A stretch of DNA of 64,000 bases from Planctomycetota bacterium (GTDB lineage: Bacteria > Planctomycetota > Phycisphaerae > Phycisphaerales > Phycisphaeraceae). Below, in pieces: positions 34,710-44,010 of the stretch. Every line of letters begins with the position of its first letter. The first letter of the stretch is position 1. A program made the position numbers and the translations under genes. The notes under the pieces are model-generated. The model had not been told where the DNA came from. It saw only the letters and a program-made list of their open reading frames with translations, and made no database searches. The stretch lies in NCBI GenBank assembly GCA_026386955.1, contig JAPLMQ010000304.1:1-64000 (forward strand). Reading direction: 5' to 3'.

Positions 34710-35996
34710 ATGTCCCCCTCCCCCCGCCGGCCCAACATCCTCCTGCTCATGACCGACCAGCAGTCGGCCGACGCGATCTCCTGCGCGGGCATCGTCGCCA
34801 AGGCCGACCTCCACACGCCCCACCTCGACGCGCTGGCCGGGCGCGGCCTGCGCTTCACCCGGGCCCACTGCACCTTCCCGCTCTGCACGCCCTCGCGGGC
34901 CAGCATGCTCACGGGGCGCATGCCCTCGGCCATCGGCGTCACGCAGAACCCCGGGCGCATCCCGCCCCATCTGGCCAACCAGCACCTCGGCCCGCTTCTC
35001 GCGGCCGCGGGCTATGACTGCTACTACGGCGGGAAGTGGCACCTGCCCAGCGGCGCGATTCCCGAAGGGCAGGGCTTCACGCCCATCGCGGGGTTCAACG
35101 ATCACCAACTCACCGCGGCCGCGGGCGACTTCCTGCTCCGCCGTCCTGCAGACGCAGCCCGGCCATTCCTGCTCGTCGCCTCGTTCGACAACCCGCACAA
35201 CATCTGCGAATGGGCCCGCGGCGAGCCGCTCCCGTGGGGCCCCGTTGCCGAGCCGCCGCCTGATGCGCCGGCCGACCAACTCCCCGCGCTGCCGGCCAAC
35301 TTCGAGCCCGGCCCCGACGAGCCGGAGCTTTTCTCCGAGGCCCGCGCGAAGCTCACGCGCCTCTACCCCACGCGCGATTACACGCCCGAGCGCTGGAGGC
35401 GGTACCGCCACGCCTACTTCCGCCTCGTCGAGAAGGTCGACGCCCAGATCGGGCAGGTCCTGGCCGCGCTCCGCCGCGGCGGGCATGAGGAGAGCACGCT
35501 CATCGTCTTCCTCAGCGACCACGGCGACGGGATGGGCGCGCACCGCTGGAACCAGAAGACGGTGCTGTATGACGAGGTGGTCTGCGTCCCGTTGATGTTT
35601 GCCGGCGCGGGTGTGCAGTCACGCAGCGATGGCGCGCCGCTGATCGACACCCGCCTCGTCTCCACCGGGCTGGATCTGCTGCCCACGCTTTGCGACGTTG
35701 CCGGCGCCGCCCGGCCGGCCGACCTCCCGGGCCTGAGCCTCGCCCCGCTGTTGCACGGCGAGGAGCCCGCCACATGGCGCGAACACGTCGTCACCGAGAC
35801 CGGCTGGGGCCCGAACGAACTCCCCGACGCCACGGGCCGGATGGTCCGCACCGACCGCCACAAGCACTGCCTCTATTCACGCGGCGAGCGCCGGGAGCAG
35901 CTCTTCGACCTCGCGGCCGACTCGGGCGAGACGCACAATTTGGTTGGCGACGCGGATTGCGCGGAGGTGTTGGCGCAGCTTCGCGCGTTGGCATGA
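34710..35996 (+). CDS. Sulfatase (arylsulfatase family)
   Basis: The product is 428 residues. NILLLMTDQQ provides the first metal-binding Asp, and CTPSR (C59-R63) is the signature in which the cysteine is oxidised to formylglycine. TGRMPSAIG follows, and FLSDHGDGMGAH contains later metal ligands. No signal peptide is visible, so it is probably cytoplasmic or exported by a route not visible here. The sequence is somewhat short for the family but complete. The Shine-Dalgarno-like GGAGG lies inside the hairpin repeat at 34682-34705, so that repeat may mask or set translation. The substrate, probably a sulfated sugar, cannot be told. Confidence 0.9.
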   Translation: MSPSPRRPNILLLMTDQQSADAISCAGIVAKADLHTPHLDALAGRGLRFTRAHCTFPLCTPSRASMLTGRMPSAIGVTQNPGRIPPHLANQHLGPLLAAAGYDCYYGGKWHLPSGAIPEGQGFTPIAGFNDHQLTAAAGDFLLRRPADAARPFLLVASFDNPHNICEWARGEPLPWGPVAEPPPDAPADQLPALPANFEPGPDEPELFSEARAKLTRLYPTRDYTPERWRRYRHAYFRLVEKVDAQIGQVLAALRRGGHEESTLIVFLSDHGDGMGAHRWNQKTVLYDEVVCVPLMFAGAGVQSRSDGAPLIDTRLVSTGLDLLPTLCDVAGAARPADLPGLSLAPLLHGEEPATWREHVVTETGWGPNELPDATGRMVRTDRHKHCLYSRGERREQLFDLAADSGETHNLVGDADCAEVLAQLRALA

Positions 35997-36016
35997 TCGC
36001 GCCGGTTCGAGGGGTC

Positions 36017-36129
36017 TTGTTAGCCGGACGCACAAGCGACGGAGGTTGGTTCGCCTGAAACAACGGACATCACCCGAAGCTTGCGAAGGGCCATGACAAA
36101 CCTCCGTCGCTTGCGCGTCCGGCTAACAA
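36017..36129. repeat. Inverted pair of GCCGGACGCGCAAGCGACGG-type repeats
   Basis: Two 31-bp arms, 36017-36047 and 36099-36129, are reverse complements with one mismatch, separated by 51 bp. Each arm reads TTGTTAGCCGGACGC(A/G)CAAGC then GACGGAGGTT. The region 35997-36275 otherwise holds no gene. Confidence 0.8.
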
Positions 36130-36163
36130 AGCGCCGCGAGTCCGATCGGCCTGCGTTGACCGG

Positions 36164-36195
36164 CACATGCCACGAGTACGATGGCATGTGGCACC
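36164..36195. repeat. Single hairpin of the REPIN-like family (CCA/TGG subtype)
   Basis: Arms CACATGCCA (36164-36172) and TGGCATGTG (36182-36190) around CGAGTACGA, then GCACC. Confidence 0.8.
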
Positions 36196-36211
36196 CGGCG
36201 ATGACCATGCG

Positions 36212-36235
36212 AAGACCGCCTGAAGGCGGAACCAC
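36212..36235. repeat. ACCGCCTGAAGGCGGAACCACA-type repeat, copy 2
   Basis: Hairpin CCGCCTGAAGGCGG followed by AACCACA, directly beside the preceding hairpin repeat and near the end of the phytase-like gene. Confidence 0.65.
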
Positions 36236-36275
36236 AAGCCAAGAGGCGAACCGAAGACAGCGGCGGCGACTCCGC

Positions 36276-37580
36276 TCACCGCGGCGCGTCGAACGCCTGC
36301 GGCTGGAACCCCGGCAAGTCCGCGGGGTCGATCGCGAAGACGTAGATCCGGCTCGGCTGGGCCGCGAGGAAGTCGTTGTCGACCGTGACGATCAGCAGAT
36401 GCCGCCCGTCGGGCAGGTCGGGGCCGAAGGCGAGGCCCTCGATCTTCTCGGGGAACGTCGGGCCCGCGAGGCCGTGGCGCGGGTCGAGCAGGTCGATGAA
36501 CGGCCCCTTCTTCGCGGCGACGATCCCCTCCGGCAGCTTGCCCTCGGGCAGCGAGGCAACCTTGCCCACGTCGCTCGCGCCGGCGGTATCGACCGTGATG
36601 ATCCGCTTGAAGGATGCCTTCGCACCGATCTTGCTGTCGCGCTCGATGGCGAGGAACTCGTGGTCGTTGACCGCCAACAGTTCGTTGAAGTTGTTCGCGG
36701 CGTCGTCGAGCGGGCAGACGATCTGCCGCGTCGCCCCACCCGATTTGGCGTCGAGCTCCAACAGTCGGCAATTCACGCCCGCCGTGCCGTGGTCCTGCAA
36801 CAGCGGCTGCTGCAGCAGGGCGAAAAGCTTGCTCCCGTCGGGCGAGATCGCCAATCCCTCGAAGCCCTTGTTGGCCATGCGCCCGGAATCGTTCAGCGCG
36901 ATCTCCTCCTTCTTGTCGGCCGCGGGCTTCTTGATCGAGAAGATCGCGGGGACCGAGAGCACGCGCGTCCGCTTCCCCTCGGGCGAGAACTCCAGCACGA
37001 ATGGCCCGTACTCATCGGCGATGAAGAGGCCACCCGTGCGATTGACGCGGATGCCCTCGGGGTCGAGCCGAAGACCGGCCGGGGAGTTGCTGGCGTCGAA
37101 TGCCGAGGAGATCCCGACAAAGTTCTCGCCCTTCTCGTTGACCAGCATCGTGGTCGCGACGAGCTTGATCGTCACCGCGTGGGCCACGTCGGCCTTGGGA
37201 TCTGCGTCGATGTTCACGTCGATGTCGAACATCTGCACGCGGCACTTGTAGGCGACCTCGCCGTTGGCCGGCCCGCGGTCTGCGGCGGCGATGTAGCGGT
37301 GCCCGCGCCCCGTGTAGGCGATCGCCGAGCCGAAGCTGCCCAGCCGGTTGTGCGGCGTGCCGTCGGGCAGCGTGTCGGTCAGGCCCGAGAGGTCGGCCGC
37401 CATCGCGGGGAGGCTGGCGACGCCGACGAGCTTGACCTCAGCCTCGACGCCCGCGCCGGCCCCGGGCAGGATCAGCGCGAGGTAGCAGAGGCCGACCAGG
37501 GCCAGGCCGGGGCGCGAGGAGCGCACCGGTTGCGCGGGTCTCACGTGCTTGGCGACGAGGGGGGAAGGTTCAGTTCGCAT
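36276..37580 (-). CDS. Secreted phytase-like (esterase-like activity of phytase) domain protein
   Basis: The product is about 434 residues. A hydrophobic segment ([18 protein letters not shown]) near residue 28 is a likely signal peptide or anchor. The rest fits the phytase-like beta-propeller: [72 protein letters not shown], and [24 protein letters not shown]. The start ATG at 37580 lies inside the last codons of the upstream prepilin gene (11-nt overlap), so it is probably translated from that mRNA. These proteins are thought to hydrolyse phosphate esters, but activity is not assured by sequence. Confidence 0.83.
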   Translation of the reverse strand: MRTEPSPLVAKHVRPAQPVRSSRPGLALVGLCYLALILPGAGAGVEAEVKLVGVASLPAMAADLSGLTDTLPDGTPHNRLGSFGSAIAYTGRGHRYIAAADRGPANGEVAYKCRVQMFDIDVNIDADPKADVAHAVTIKLVATTMLVNEKGENFVGISSAFDASNSPAGLRLDPEGIRVNRTGGLFIADEYGPFVLEFSPEGKRTRVLSVPAIFSIKKPAADKKEEIALNDSGRMANKGFEGLAISPDGSKLFALLQQPLLQDHGTAGVNCRLLELDAKSGGATRQIVCPLDDAANNFNELLAVNDHEFLAIERDSKIGAKASFKRIITVDTAGASDVGKVASLPEGKLPEGIVAAKKGPFIDLLDPRHGLAGPTFPEKIEGLAFGPDLPDGRHLLIVTVDNDFLAAQPSRIYVFAIDPADLPGFQPQAFDAPR

Positions 37581-38733
37581 TGACGGCCCAAGGGCTCCAG
37601 ATGATCGTGCCGGCGCGGTTGAAGTCGGTGGCGCCGATGCCCGAGCCGGTCGGCGTGCCCGAGCCGGAGGGGACGCTCGGGCCATAGACGGTGGTGTTGA
37701 GCGCGGGGTTGGCGTTGACCAGCGTGCCGCGGGTGACGGTCATGTAGTCCATCCGGCGGGCGCTGCCGTCGGCCATCGAGACGTTGCCGCCCGCGTCGTG
37801 CCGGTAGGCGAAGTTGGCCCAGTAGCCCTTGCAGCGGTTGACCGCGACATCAGCATAGGTGCCGTAGGCGGGCGTGGGGTTGGCGAGCAGCTCGGAGGCG
37901 GGCAGCTCGTTCTTGCAGGAGCGCCCCTCGGTGAAGAGCACGGTCTTGGAGACGTCGCCGGGGATCTCGCCGTGGGCGAAGTTCTGGTTGTTCAGGTCGC
38001 CCGCGCCGCCCGAGATGGCGATGCCGTAGGGGTTCTGGTCGAGGTTGGCGGTGGTCAGCCCGGGGATGCCCTTGGAGGAGCCGCCCGTGCCGCGGTTGAG
38101 TTTGGAGTTGATCATGTAGTTGCTGTAGAAGCCGACGTTGGTGGTCTGCGCCGCCTGCGTGATGGGGTTGTAGTAGTTCCTGTTCGTCGTGGGGAGGAAG
38201 GGCGGCTTGGGGGCGTTGTTGACCGTGCTGGTGGAGACGGGCCGCTGGGCCGAGGGGCAGACCCAGGGCGAGTTGGTGCGCGGCGCGACGGGCAGGCCGG
38301 AGTTGCCCTGCGTGAAGACCATTTCGCGGTAGGACATCCCGTTGGAGATGTATTTGCCCACGGCGTTGGGCCACCAGACGTCCTGGTTGAAGGCGTTCTG
38401 GTAAGAGCTGGAGGTGCCCCCGCCGACGGTGCTCACGCCGTCGTTGAGCGTGTCGACCGTGCCGGAGAAGAGGTCGGGCCCGTCCCAGGGGAAGTTCTGG
38501 GAGTTGTCGGTGAGGTAGGTCGACATGGCCAGGCCCCACTGGCGCATGACGTTGAGGCAGGTGACGCCGCGGGCGGTGTCGCGGGCCTTGCCCATAGCGG
38601 GCAGGAGGATGCCCACGAGCAGGGCGATGATCGAGACGACCACGAGCAGCTCGATGAGGGTGAAGCCGTCCGCGCGCCGCGCGCGGCAACGACTCGGGCG
38701 GGCATCGCAGGAGGACAAGTGCGGAAGATCCAT
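37570..38733 (-). CDS. Prepilin-type protein with H-X9-DG motif
   Basis: The product is 387 residues. The prepilin cleavage and methylation signal is [14 protein letters not shown] with cleavage between Gly and Phe and the conserved Glu at +5; a hydrophobic helix follows. Near the C-terminus [13 protein letters not shown] contains the exact H-X9-DG signature found in planctomycete pseudopilin-like proteins. The middle is Asn/Thr/Gly-rich, typical of the exported globular domain. The ATG at 38733 has GGAG 8 nt upstream; upstream in-frame codons run through repeat DNA. The partner peptidase and secretion genes are not in the window. Confidence 0.9.
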   Translation of the reverse strand: MDLPHLSSCDARPSRCRARRADGFTLIELLVVVSIIALLVGILLPAMGKARDTARGVTCLNVMRQWGLAMSTYLTDNSQNFPWDGPDLFSGTVDTLNDGVSTVGGGTSSSYQNAFNQDVWWPNAVGKYISNGMSYREMVFTQGNSGLPVAPRTNSPWVCPSAQRPVSTSTVNNAPKPPFLPTTNRNYYNPITQAAQTTNVGFYSNYMINSKLNRGTGGSSKGIPGLTTANLDQNPYGIAISGGAGDLNNQNFAHGEIPGDVSKTVLFTEGRSCKNELPASELLANPTPAYGTYADVAVNRCKGYWANFAYRHDAGGNVSMADGSARRMDYMTVTRGTLVNANPALNTTVYGPSVPSGSGTPTGSGIGATDFNRAGTIIWSPWAVNAN

Positions 38734-39246
38734 GCTGAGGTCTCCAAAGGGTGAACGAAGGAAGGATGTATGCGAGGGGGGAGTCGGGCCGCGGTCCGTG
38801 CGGCCAAGGTGGGGAGGGACGAACAGCGTTGGCGAAGGCCGCGTCCACGCGGTCGGCCAAGCGACGAGCAGGATGATGCCAGCGCCGCGCTGGGGGTTTC
38901 TTAGGGTGTGGTTAAATCTGGGTGAATCGCGCGGGGAGATGAGGGCGCGATTCGCGGGGCGTGAGGAATCGGCGCGAAGTCCAAGGCGGCCGACTCTGGT
39001 GCCACATGTCATCGTACCCGTGACATGTGTCTTGGAATGACGTGCAGCGCACATCCGTCAGAAGGCTTGGAGCCCTCTTTGATCACCGGCATTCCATGAT
39101 CGTGCGACGAGGTCGCCGCAAGGCCGTGAGCCGTCCGCTGACCGGCACATGTCACGAGTACGATGACATGTGGCACCAGACAATGCGGCTTTCCGACGTC
39201 GAGGGCTTTCGCGCGCTTCGACGACGCGACGCAGCCCACCCCGCCT
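38734..39246. other. Gene-free upstream region of the prepilin gene
   Basis: Besides the REPIN-like element at 38998-39177, no gene or clear promoter was found. The segment 38880-38960 is lower in GC and may contain the prepilin promoter. Confidence 0.4.
38998..39177. repeat. REPIN-like element, copy C (TCA/TGA subtype)
   Basis: Hairpins at 39003-39029 and 39146-39172 in inverted orientation with outer ends GGTGC and GCACC. Both hairpins use CATGTCA/TGACATG arms, so the two halves of one element match in subtype, unlike copies A and B which use CCA/TGG. Confidence 0.8.
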
Positions 39247-40524
39247 CTACATCTCCTCCACCCGCACACAGTAGATCTCCGTCTCGGGCTCCTCGGGCGT
39301 CGCGCCGCCGGGCAGGCCGTGCGTGTAGAGGATCGTCGGCTTCTCGACGGGGTGGAGAACGCTGTTGCGGCTGATGTTCGGCAGCCAGTTCGCCAATTTG
39401 TCGTCCGTCGGGCTCACCTGATGGCAGGACCAGCTCTTGCCCGCGTCGGCGGAAACCATGTGGAAGACCTCGCACGACGCGTGGCCCCACCAGGTCTCCA
39501 CGTCGTCATCTTTAAGCCGGTCGGGCAGCAACGCCGTCACCGCGAGGTGAAGCCGGTCCCGGCTGTCGATGGTCAGCGTCGCGTCGACGGGCATGCGCTC
39601 GGCGGGGAGGAACCTGGCCGCGTCGTTCGGCTCCCAGCCCTTCGAGCCCCAGCGCGAGACGAGGATGCTCCGGGCCTTCACCCCCGCGTCGTGGACCATC
39701 GCCCAGACGTTGCCTCGCGAGTCGATGTTGAGCCCGCCCAGGTGCGGGTTCCCGGCCGACGCGGGCACGCCGAGGCGCTCGTCGAACAACGCGGGGATCG
39801 CCACGGGCTCGCCGTCCATGCCGGACCACGTCTCGCCCAGGTCACTGGACTTGAGGATCGCCACGCCGCGCGACTCGCGCGTCTCGCCGGGCAGCGGCGC
39901 GCCGGCCGTCTGCGTGTAGAAGTGGCTGGCGAGGTAGAGCGCGCCCTTCGCGTCGCAGTCGATGTGCGAGGCGTAGTGCGTGTATTGGGGCGGGAGGTCC
40001 TGCCAGAAGATCTCGCGGGCCTTGGTCCAATGGCGCATGGAGCGCTGCCGCTGGAACATCGTGGAGGGAGGCCACTCCCCGCCGCGGTAGACGATCGCGT
40101 CGAGCCCCTGGGGCGTGTGGACGAAGCAGGGGTAGGTGCCGAGGTAGCCCACGTCGTTCTGCCATTTCCAGGCGTCGATGCGCCCGGGCTGGTCGGAGAT
40201 CGCCCAGAGGAAGCGCCCGGAGTTCCAGCCCGCGCCGTGGGGCCCGAGCATCAGGCGCAGGTGCGGGTCGCCGAACCCGTCGGCGACCAGCGCGGGGCTG
40301 GTGTGGTTGTCGCTGCCCTCGAAGAGCCGGTGGGTCGGGCCCCAGGTCCGCGTGGCGTGGTCGTAGGTGCGCCCGTTGACGGTGGCGGGCCGGTCGAGCC
40401 AGACGACGTGGGTCTTGGCCTGGTCGCCCTTGCCGAGGGTCACGCTCTTGTTGGAGAAGCAGTAGGCCGTGCCGCGGACGGAGCCGTGGGAGGAGAGTAG
40501 GAAGGGGGCGGAGTGGCGGGGCAT
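39247..40524 (-). CDS. BNR-repeat, sialidase-like beta-propeller protein
   Basis: The product is about 425 residues. Asp-box-like turns (S-x-D-x-G-x-T-W) are seen in SSDLGETWSG and SADAGKSWSC, and repeated blades such as NIDSRGNVWAMVHD and TIDSRDRLHLAVT support a propeller fold of the BNR_4 type. AGGA lies 8 nt before the ATG at 40524. No signal peptide is evident. Such proteins are often annotated as putative neuraminidases, but the catalytic Arg triad cannot be confirmed by eye, so enzymatic function is unproven. Context is carbohydrate metabolism. Confidence 0.8.
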   Translation of the reverse strand: MPRHSAPFLLSSHGSVRGTAYCFSNKSVTLGKGDQAKTHVVWLDRPATVNGRTYDHATRTWGPTHRLFEGSDNHTSPALVADGFGDPHLRLMLGPHGAGWNSGRFLWAISDQPGRIDAWKWQNDVGYLGTYPCFVHTPQGLDAIVYRGGEWPPSTMFQRQRSMRHWTKAREIFWQDLPPQYTHYASHIDCDAKGALYLASHFYTQTAGAPLPGETRESRGVAILKSSDLGETWSGMDGEPVAIPALFDERLGVPASAGNPHLGGLNIDSRGNVWAMVHDAGVKARSILVSRWGSKGWEPNDAARFLPAERMPVDATLTIDSRDRLHLAVTALLPDRLKDDDVETWWGHASCEVFHMVSADAGKSWSCHQVSPTDDKLANWLPNISRNSVLHPVEKPTILYTHGLPGGATPEEPETEIYCVRVEEM

Positions 40525-40562
40525 TTGGAGGTTCCTGTGCCTATGGCCCCAACAAGCGCCTC

Positions 40563-40592
40563 TTGTCTGCCGGACGCGCAAGCGGCGGCGAG
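40563..40592. repeat. GCCGGACGCGCAAGCGACGG-type repeat, diverged copy
   Basis: Reads TTGTCTGCCGGACGCGCAAG followed by CGGCGGCGAG. Variant TCTGCC in place of TAGCC is shared with the copy at 49633-49661. Confidence 0.65.
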
Positions 40593-40665
40593 CGACCTAC
40601 AAAGACGATGACGCGTCGATCACGGAAGGACTCAACGATACCGCGACAGCAAATGGACCGTCTCG

Positions 40666-41592
40666 TCACTGTAACGGCGCGAGGTCAGTCATCCGGAAAT
40701 AGAACCAGCACTCGCGGCCTTGCGCCTTGGACGTCGAGAGCACGCGTTGGATGTTGCCGCGAAGCTTGATGGTTTGGCCGGGCTTGAGGGCCTTGCATCG
40801 TTTCGCGGTGGCTTCGTCGACCTTCCAAGACAGGCGTTCGGTTGGAATCAGACTGTGGTAACGATCCTTGGCGGTAGTGAGGTAATGTCTCGTGTTGAAG
40901 AAATGCGCTGCGACGTGAGTTGTCGCAAACTCAAACTCGATGGGCTGGTGCCAGACTTGGACTTCCCACAGTTCGCTTGGCGAACTGTTGCCTACTGGCT
41001 TGATGTTCTTGACCTCGGTCTTCGTAACCACGATCGACAGGTCAACTTTGGCACCAAGCATGTTTGCATTCATCCATTCAAAGGACTTCTCCAACACCTC
41101 ATCGGTCCACCCCATCTTCGGCGAAGGCCTCACATCCGCTGGCAACGTCTGCAACAACGTCACGAGATTGGTGTACGGCATCCGCGGCGCATCGGCCGCG
41201 GCGGGAGGCGAGGCCGGAGCGTCCGCCGCCTTCTCCGGCGCCGGCTTGATCGGCCCCAACTTCTCCGCCCGCATCGCCTCGGCCTCGGTCGGCGGGGCAT
41301 AGGCCCGCAGCCGGCGCACCTCGCTCTCGAGCTTCTCGATCCGCGCCAGTGCGTTCGCCAAGTTCTCCCTCAGCTCCGCGTTGAGCCGCATCGAATCCGC
41401 GGCCGCCTTGCGAAGCGCGGCCGGGTCGAGCTTCTCCAAGTCGCGCGGTTCCGAGCCGGTCGCCGGCGCGGCGGGCTGCGTCGCCTGTCCGCGGGCGTCG
41501 GCGGGGAACATTGTCGACGCGAACAAGGTCGACACGGCAACGATTGTCGCCGACACGAGGCGAGCGAGTGAACGACGCGAGCGCGATGTCAT
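40666..41592 (-). CDS. Secreted or periplasmic coiled-coil protein of unknown function
   Basis: The product is about 308 residues. A hydrophobic leader (LVSATIVAVSTLFASTMFPADA) looks like a signal peptide. A coiled coil follows at about residues 55-105 (LRKAAADSMRLNAELRENLANALARIEKLESEVRRLRAY), then an Ala/Pro-rich linker and a globular C-terminal domain of about 170 residues (MGWTDEVLEKSFEWMNANMLGAKV, LRGNIQRVLST). No family is recognised. The start is uncertain: ATG 41592 has GGGGG upstream; ATG 41607 is also possible. The C-terminal part has lower GC than its neighbours, which may hint at transfer. Confidence 0.7.
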   Translation of the reverse strand: MTSRSRRSLARLVSATIVAVSTLFASTMFPADARGQATQPAAPATGSEPRDLEKLDPAALRKAAADSMRLNAELRENLANALARIEKLESEVRRLRAYAPPTEAEAMRAEKLGPIKPAPEKAADAPASPPAAADAPRMPYTNLVTLLQTLPADVRPSPKMGWTDEVLEKSFEWMNANMLGAKVDLSIVVTKTEVKNIKPVGNSSPSELWEVQVWHQPIEFEFATTHVAAHFFNTRHYLTTAKDRYHSLIPTERLSWKVDEATAKRCKALKPGQTIKLRGNIQRVLSTSKAQGRECWFYFRMTDLAPLQ

Positions 41593-41757
41593 TCGGAGAA
41601 CCCCCATGGACGGCCACGGCACAAGAAACGAGGATGGATGTGCCACCACAGGATACAAATCGTTGCGCGGCTTGCTTTGCGTCTTGGAACTGACACGAGA
41701 ATTCAAGACTCGCCCGTGGCACCCGTTGGGAGTTGTGGCGCTTCATCCATTCGAAGA

Positions 41758-41789
41758 CACATGTCACGAGTACGATGACATGTGGCACC
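41758..41789. repeat. Single hairpin of the REPIN-like family (TCA/TGA subtype)
   Basis: Arms CACATGTCA (41758-41766) and TGACATGTG (41776-41784) around CGAGTACGA, then GCACC. A partial half-unit, CGTGGCACCC, lies 40 bp upstream near 41715, consistent with a decayed inverted pair. Confidence 0.78.
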
Positions 41790-41810
41790 AGACAACGCGC
41801 TTCGCCTTCT

Positions 41811-42371
41811 CTACTTCTCCGCCTTCGGCAAGCACGGCGTCGCCTTCCCGCCTTCCTTCTCGCACTTCGCCTCCGTCATCTCGCGCAGCGCCGCCAACCG
41901 CTCGTCAGTGCGCACCTGCCACTCCCGCGCGTCGACGCTCTTGACGAGGTAGTGCACGGGCAGGTCGTCCTCGTCGCTGGTGGGCAGCTCCCAGTTCATC
42001 GCCATCAGCCAGGCCTTCTCGCCCTCGGGGCCTTGCGTGGCGATCTTCCCCTCGACGAGCTCCTCGCTCTCCAGCCAGGCGGGGAAGCGCGATTCCGCGG
42101 CGTCGCAACTGCCGCAGGAGAAGACGGCCGCGCGCACGCTCGGCCCGCCCGCGGGGCCTTGGACGAGGTTGGGCGGGCGGAACGGCCCGGGGAAGACCAG
42201 CCCGGTGGCGAGCTCGTAGTAGTAGGCGGGCGGGGGCTTGTACTCGGGCCGGACGGCGGCGGCGATTGAGCCGCGGGCGAGCCAGGCGACGGCGAGCGCG
42301 GTCACCAAGGCCGCCCCGGCTCCGACCCAGCGCGGGTGGCGGTCGAGGGTCTCTTTGAGCTGGAAGGGCAT
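41811..42371 (-). CDS. Membrane-anchored protein paired with a prepilin gene
   Basis: The product is 186 residues. One membrane segment lies near the N-terminus (WVGAGAALVTALAVAWLA), followed by an exported domain with FSCGSC, a Cys-x-x-Cys-like pair (CGSC) that might form a disulfide or bind metal. The C-terminus is Lys/Glu-rich. No family is recognised. It starts 4 bp after the prepilin gene ends, so the two are surely cotranscribed, and it may help assemble or anchor that pseudopilin (inference). Confidence 0.75.
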   Translation of the reverse strand: MPFQLKETLDRHPRWVGAGAALVTALAVAWLARGSIAAAVRPEYKPPPAYYYELATGLVFPGPFRPPNLVQGPAGGPSVRAAVFSCGSCDAAESRFPAWLESEELVEGKIATQGPEGEKAWLMAMNWELPTSDEDDLPVHYLVKSVDAREWQVRTDERLAALREMTEAKCEKEGGKATPCLPKAEK

Positions 42372-42375
42372 GAGT

Positions 42376-43488
42376 TCAGAAATCCCCGACGGCGGCGTAG
42401 GCCCACTTGGTCTGGTTGGGGCACTTGAAGGTCCAGGTGGTGGGCGTGGGCGAGAGGGGCGTGGCGTAGACGCCGCCGGCGTTGACCTTGCCGTAGGGGG
42501 AGACCGGCCCGCTGACCCATCTCACCGAGCCGTCGTAGAAGCCCATGTGCCCGCCGGCGCAGTCGAGGACGCTGCCGATCCAGAGCCGGTCGCAGGGGTT
42601 GGCGGTGAGGGGCTGGACGGAGTTGTTGGGCCAGTTGACGCCTCCGCCGGGGTTCCAGGGTCCGCGGCCGACGACCTGGCCGACTTGGAGCCAGGGGGCG
42701 GAGCCGTTGTTGGAGGTGAGGGAGGCGGCGCCGGGTGTGCGGTGGGCGTAGCCGTAGCCGAGGTAGTGGGTGGAGTCGGCGCCGGCGATGTTGGCGTCCT
42801 TGCCGATGATGATGTCGCCGATCATGGCGTGGGTGGGCTTGGCGGAGTCGATGCGGCCCGGGGGCGGGTCGAAGGGGGAGTAGCCTTGGGCGGCGCCGGC
42901 GGAGGTGAGGTACTTGCCGCCCTCGAAGTAGAGGCCGTAGGGGCTGCACATCCAGGCGTCGCCGTTGGGCCAATAGTTGGTGTAGGAGACGCCAGTGGTG
43001 ATGTCGATCTGCGCGGAGCCGCCGTTGCTGCCGGAGTTGTTGGCGAGGGTGGGCAGGCTGGTGTCTCCCAAGCAGGACTTCTCCCAGGAGGGCGTGCCCA
43101 TGCAGGGATGGGCGGTGAGGCCGATGTTGCCGTAGTTGAACATGGCGTTGTAGACCACGTCGTCGACGCCCTTGGTGAACCCGCCGGAGTTGGCATAGCC
43201 GCCGAGCCCGGTGGTGCCGGGGAGGAAGGAGCAGAAGGTGTTGGGGAACTCGCTGCTGGGGCGGCGACGGTGCGGGACGTATTGGACATTGTCCGCGGCG
43301 TAGTTGGTCACGGAGACGATCATGCCGCGCGTGTTCGCCATCTCTTGGGTCTTGCGGGCCTCCTCGCGGGCGTTGTCCATCACGGGCAGGAGGACGGCGA
43401 CGAGGACGGCGACGATCGCGATGACCACCAGCAACTCGATGAGCGTGAAGCCGTGGCGAGCGGAAGACGAGGCATGCAACTTACCCAT
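42376..43488 (-). CDS. Prepilin-type N-terminal cleavage/methylation protein
   Basis: The product is 370 residues. [27 protein letters not shown] is preceded by a short basic leader, giving the Gly-Phe cleavage site and conserved Glu. The exported domain is rich in Gly, Asn and Thr and contains four to six cysteines ([24 protein letters not shown]), suggesting disulfides. A shortened version of the H-X9-DG motif may be [14 protein letters not shown], where His and DG are only four residues apart. It forms a two-gene unit with the membrane protein at 41811. It is similar in type but not closely in sequence to the product of 37570-38733. Confidence 0.88.
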   Translation of the reverse strand: MGKLHASSSARHGFTLIELLVVIAIVAVLVAVLLPVMDNAREEARKTQEMANTRGMIVSVTNYAADNVQYVPHRRRPSSEFPNTFCSFLPGTTGLGGYANSGGFTKGVDDVVYNAMFNYGNIGLTAHPCMGTPSWEKSCLGDTSLPTLANNSGSNGGSAQIDITTGVSYTNYWPNGDAWMCSPYGLYFEGGKYLTSAGAAQGYSPFDPPPGRIDSAKPTHAMIGDIIIGKDANIAGADSTHYLGYGYAHRTPGAASLTSNNGSAPWLQVGQVVGRGPWNPGGGVNWPNNSVQPLTANPCDRLWIGSVLDCAGGHMGFYDGSVRWVSGPVSPYGKVNAGGVYATPLSPTPTTWTFKCPNQTKWAYAAVGDF

Positions 43489-43963
43489 TTTGCCGAATCT
43501 CCATGTCCGGGATACTGAAGGTCGGAACAGGGGGGATCAGGGCATCGGCGCCGGAAACGCCGGGAAACCCGCAGAAAGTGGCGTGTTGGTGGGGCTGGAT
43601 CGTACAGAGAGGATCGTCTTGCCTTCCCCGAGCGATGGAAAAGATACACCCATTTTAATCCGCGGACAGGTCCTGTTGATCGTGAATTTTCAGTGCATGA
43701 AACGAAGTTCGGCGATGCTTGATTGCGGTTGGGAAGGATTGACGTGAAGACGAGGCAATTATGCTGCCGTGCGGCGTGAAGTTGAATAGTGGAAACCCCG
43801 ATGGGGCCGGGTTGCCGCGAAAACAGGCGAAGACCGACGAGACAATTGGCGTGCGGAACAAGCAGCGAGCTTCGCCGTGGGAAAATGGGCAACGAGCGGG
43901 CATGGGGAGCTTGCGCAGAAAGTAGACAGGCACGCCGGACATTCGACGGTGATCGTCATGACT
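43489..43963. other. Gene-free region upstream of the prepilin unit
   Basis: About 475 bp of lower GC than the genes around it. No reading frame with typical codon use is seen. It probably carries the prepilin promoter; no clear promoter pair or repeat from the families above was found. Confidence 0.4.
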
Positions 43964-44010
43964 CAAGCCCACTGATCGTGACGGGAGTACCGTCGGGATC
44001 AGTGGGCTTG
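43964..44010 (-). terminator. Long hairpin overlapping the stop of the GT2-P450 gene
   Basis: Arms CAAGCCCACTGATC (43964-43977) and its complement (43997-44010) pair perfectly, and an inner GACGG/CCGTC stem continues it to a 5-nt loop. The gene's TGA (44001-43999) lies in one arm. No T run follows, so termination may need a protein factor, or the hairpin may protect the 3' end. Confidence 0.6.

Noticed and set aside
31826-34978. A 1,050-codon open frame on the minus strand
   Set aside because: Only its last 318 nt (from ATG 32143) match a real gene, the hexosaminidase-like N-terminus. The rest is the antisense of the AhpD-like, manC and ruvX genes and is caused by GC-rich codon bias.
9061-41789. 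CRISPR array made of the recurring 27-nt palindromes
   Set aside because: Copies are dispersed over 30 kb, spacing is irregular and pairs are inverted; no cas genes are present.
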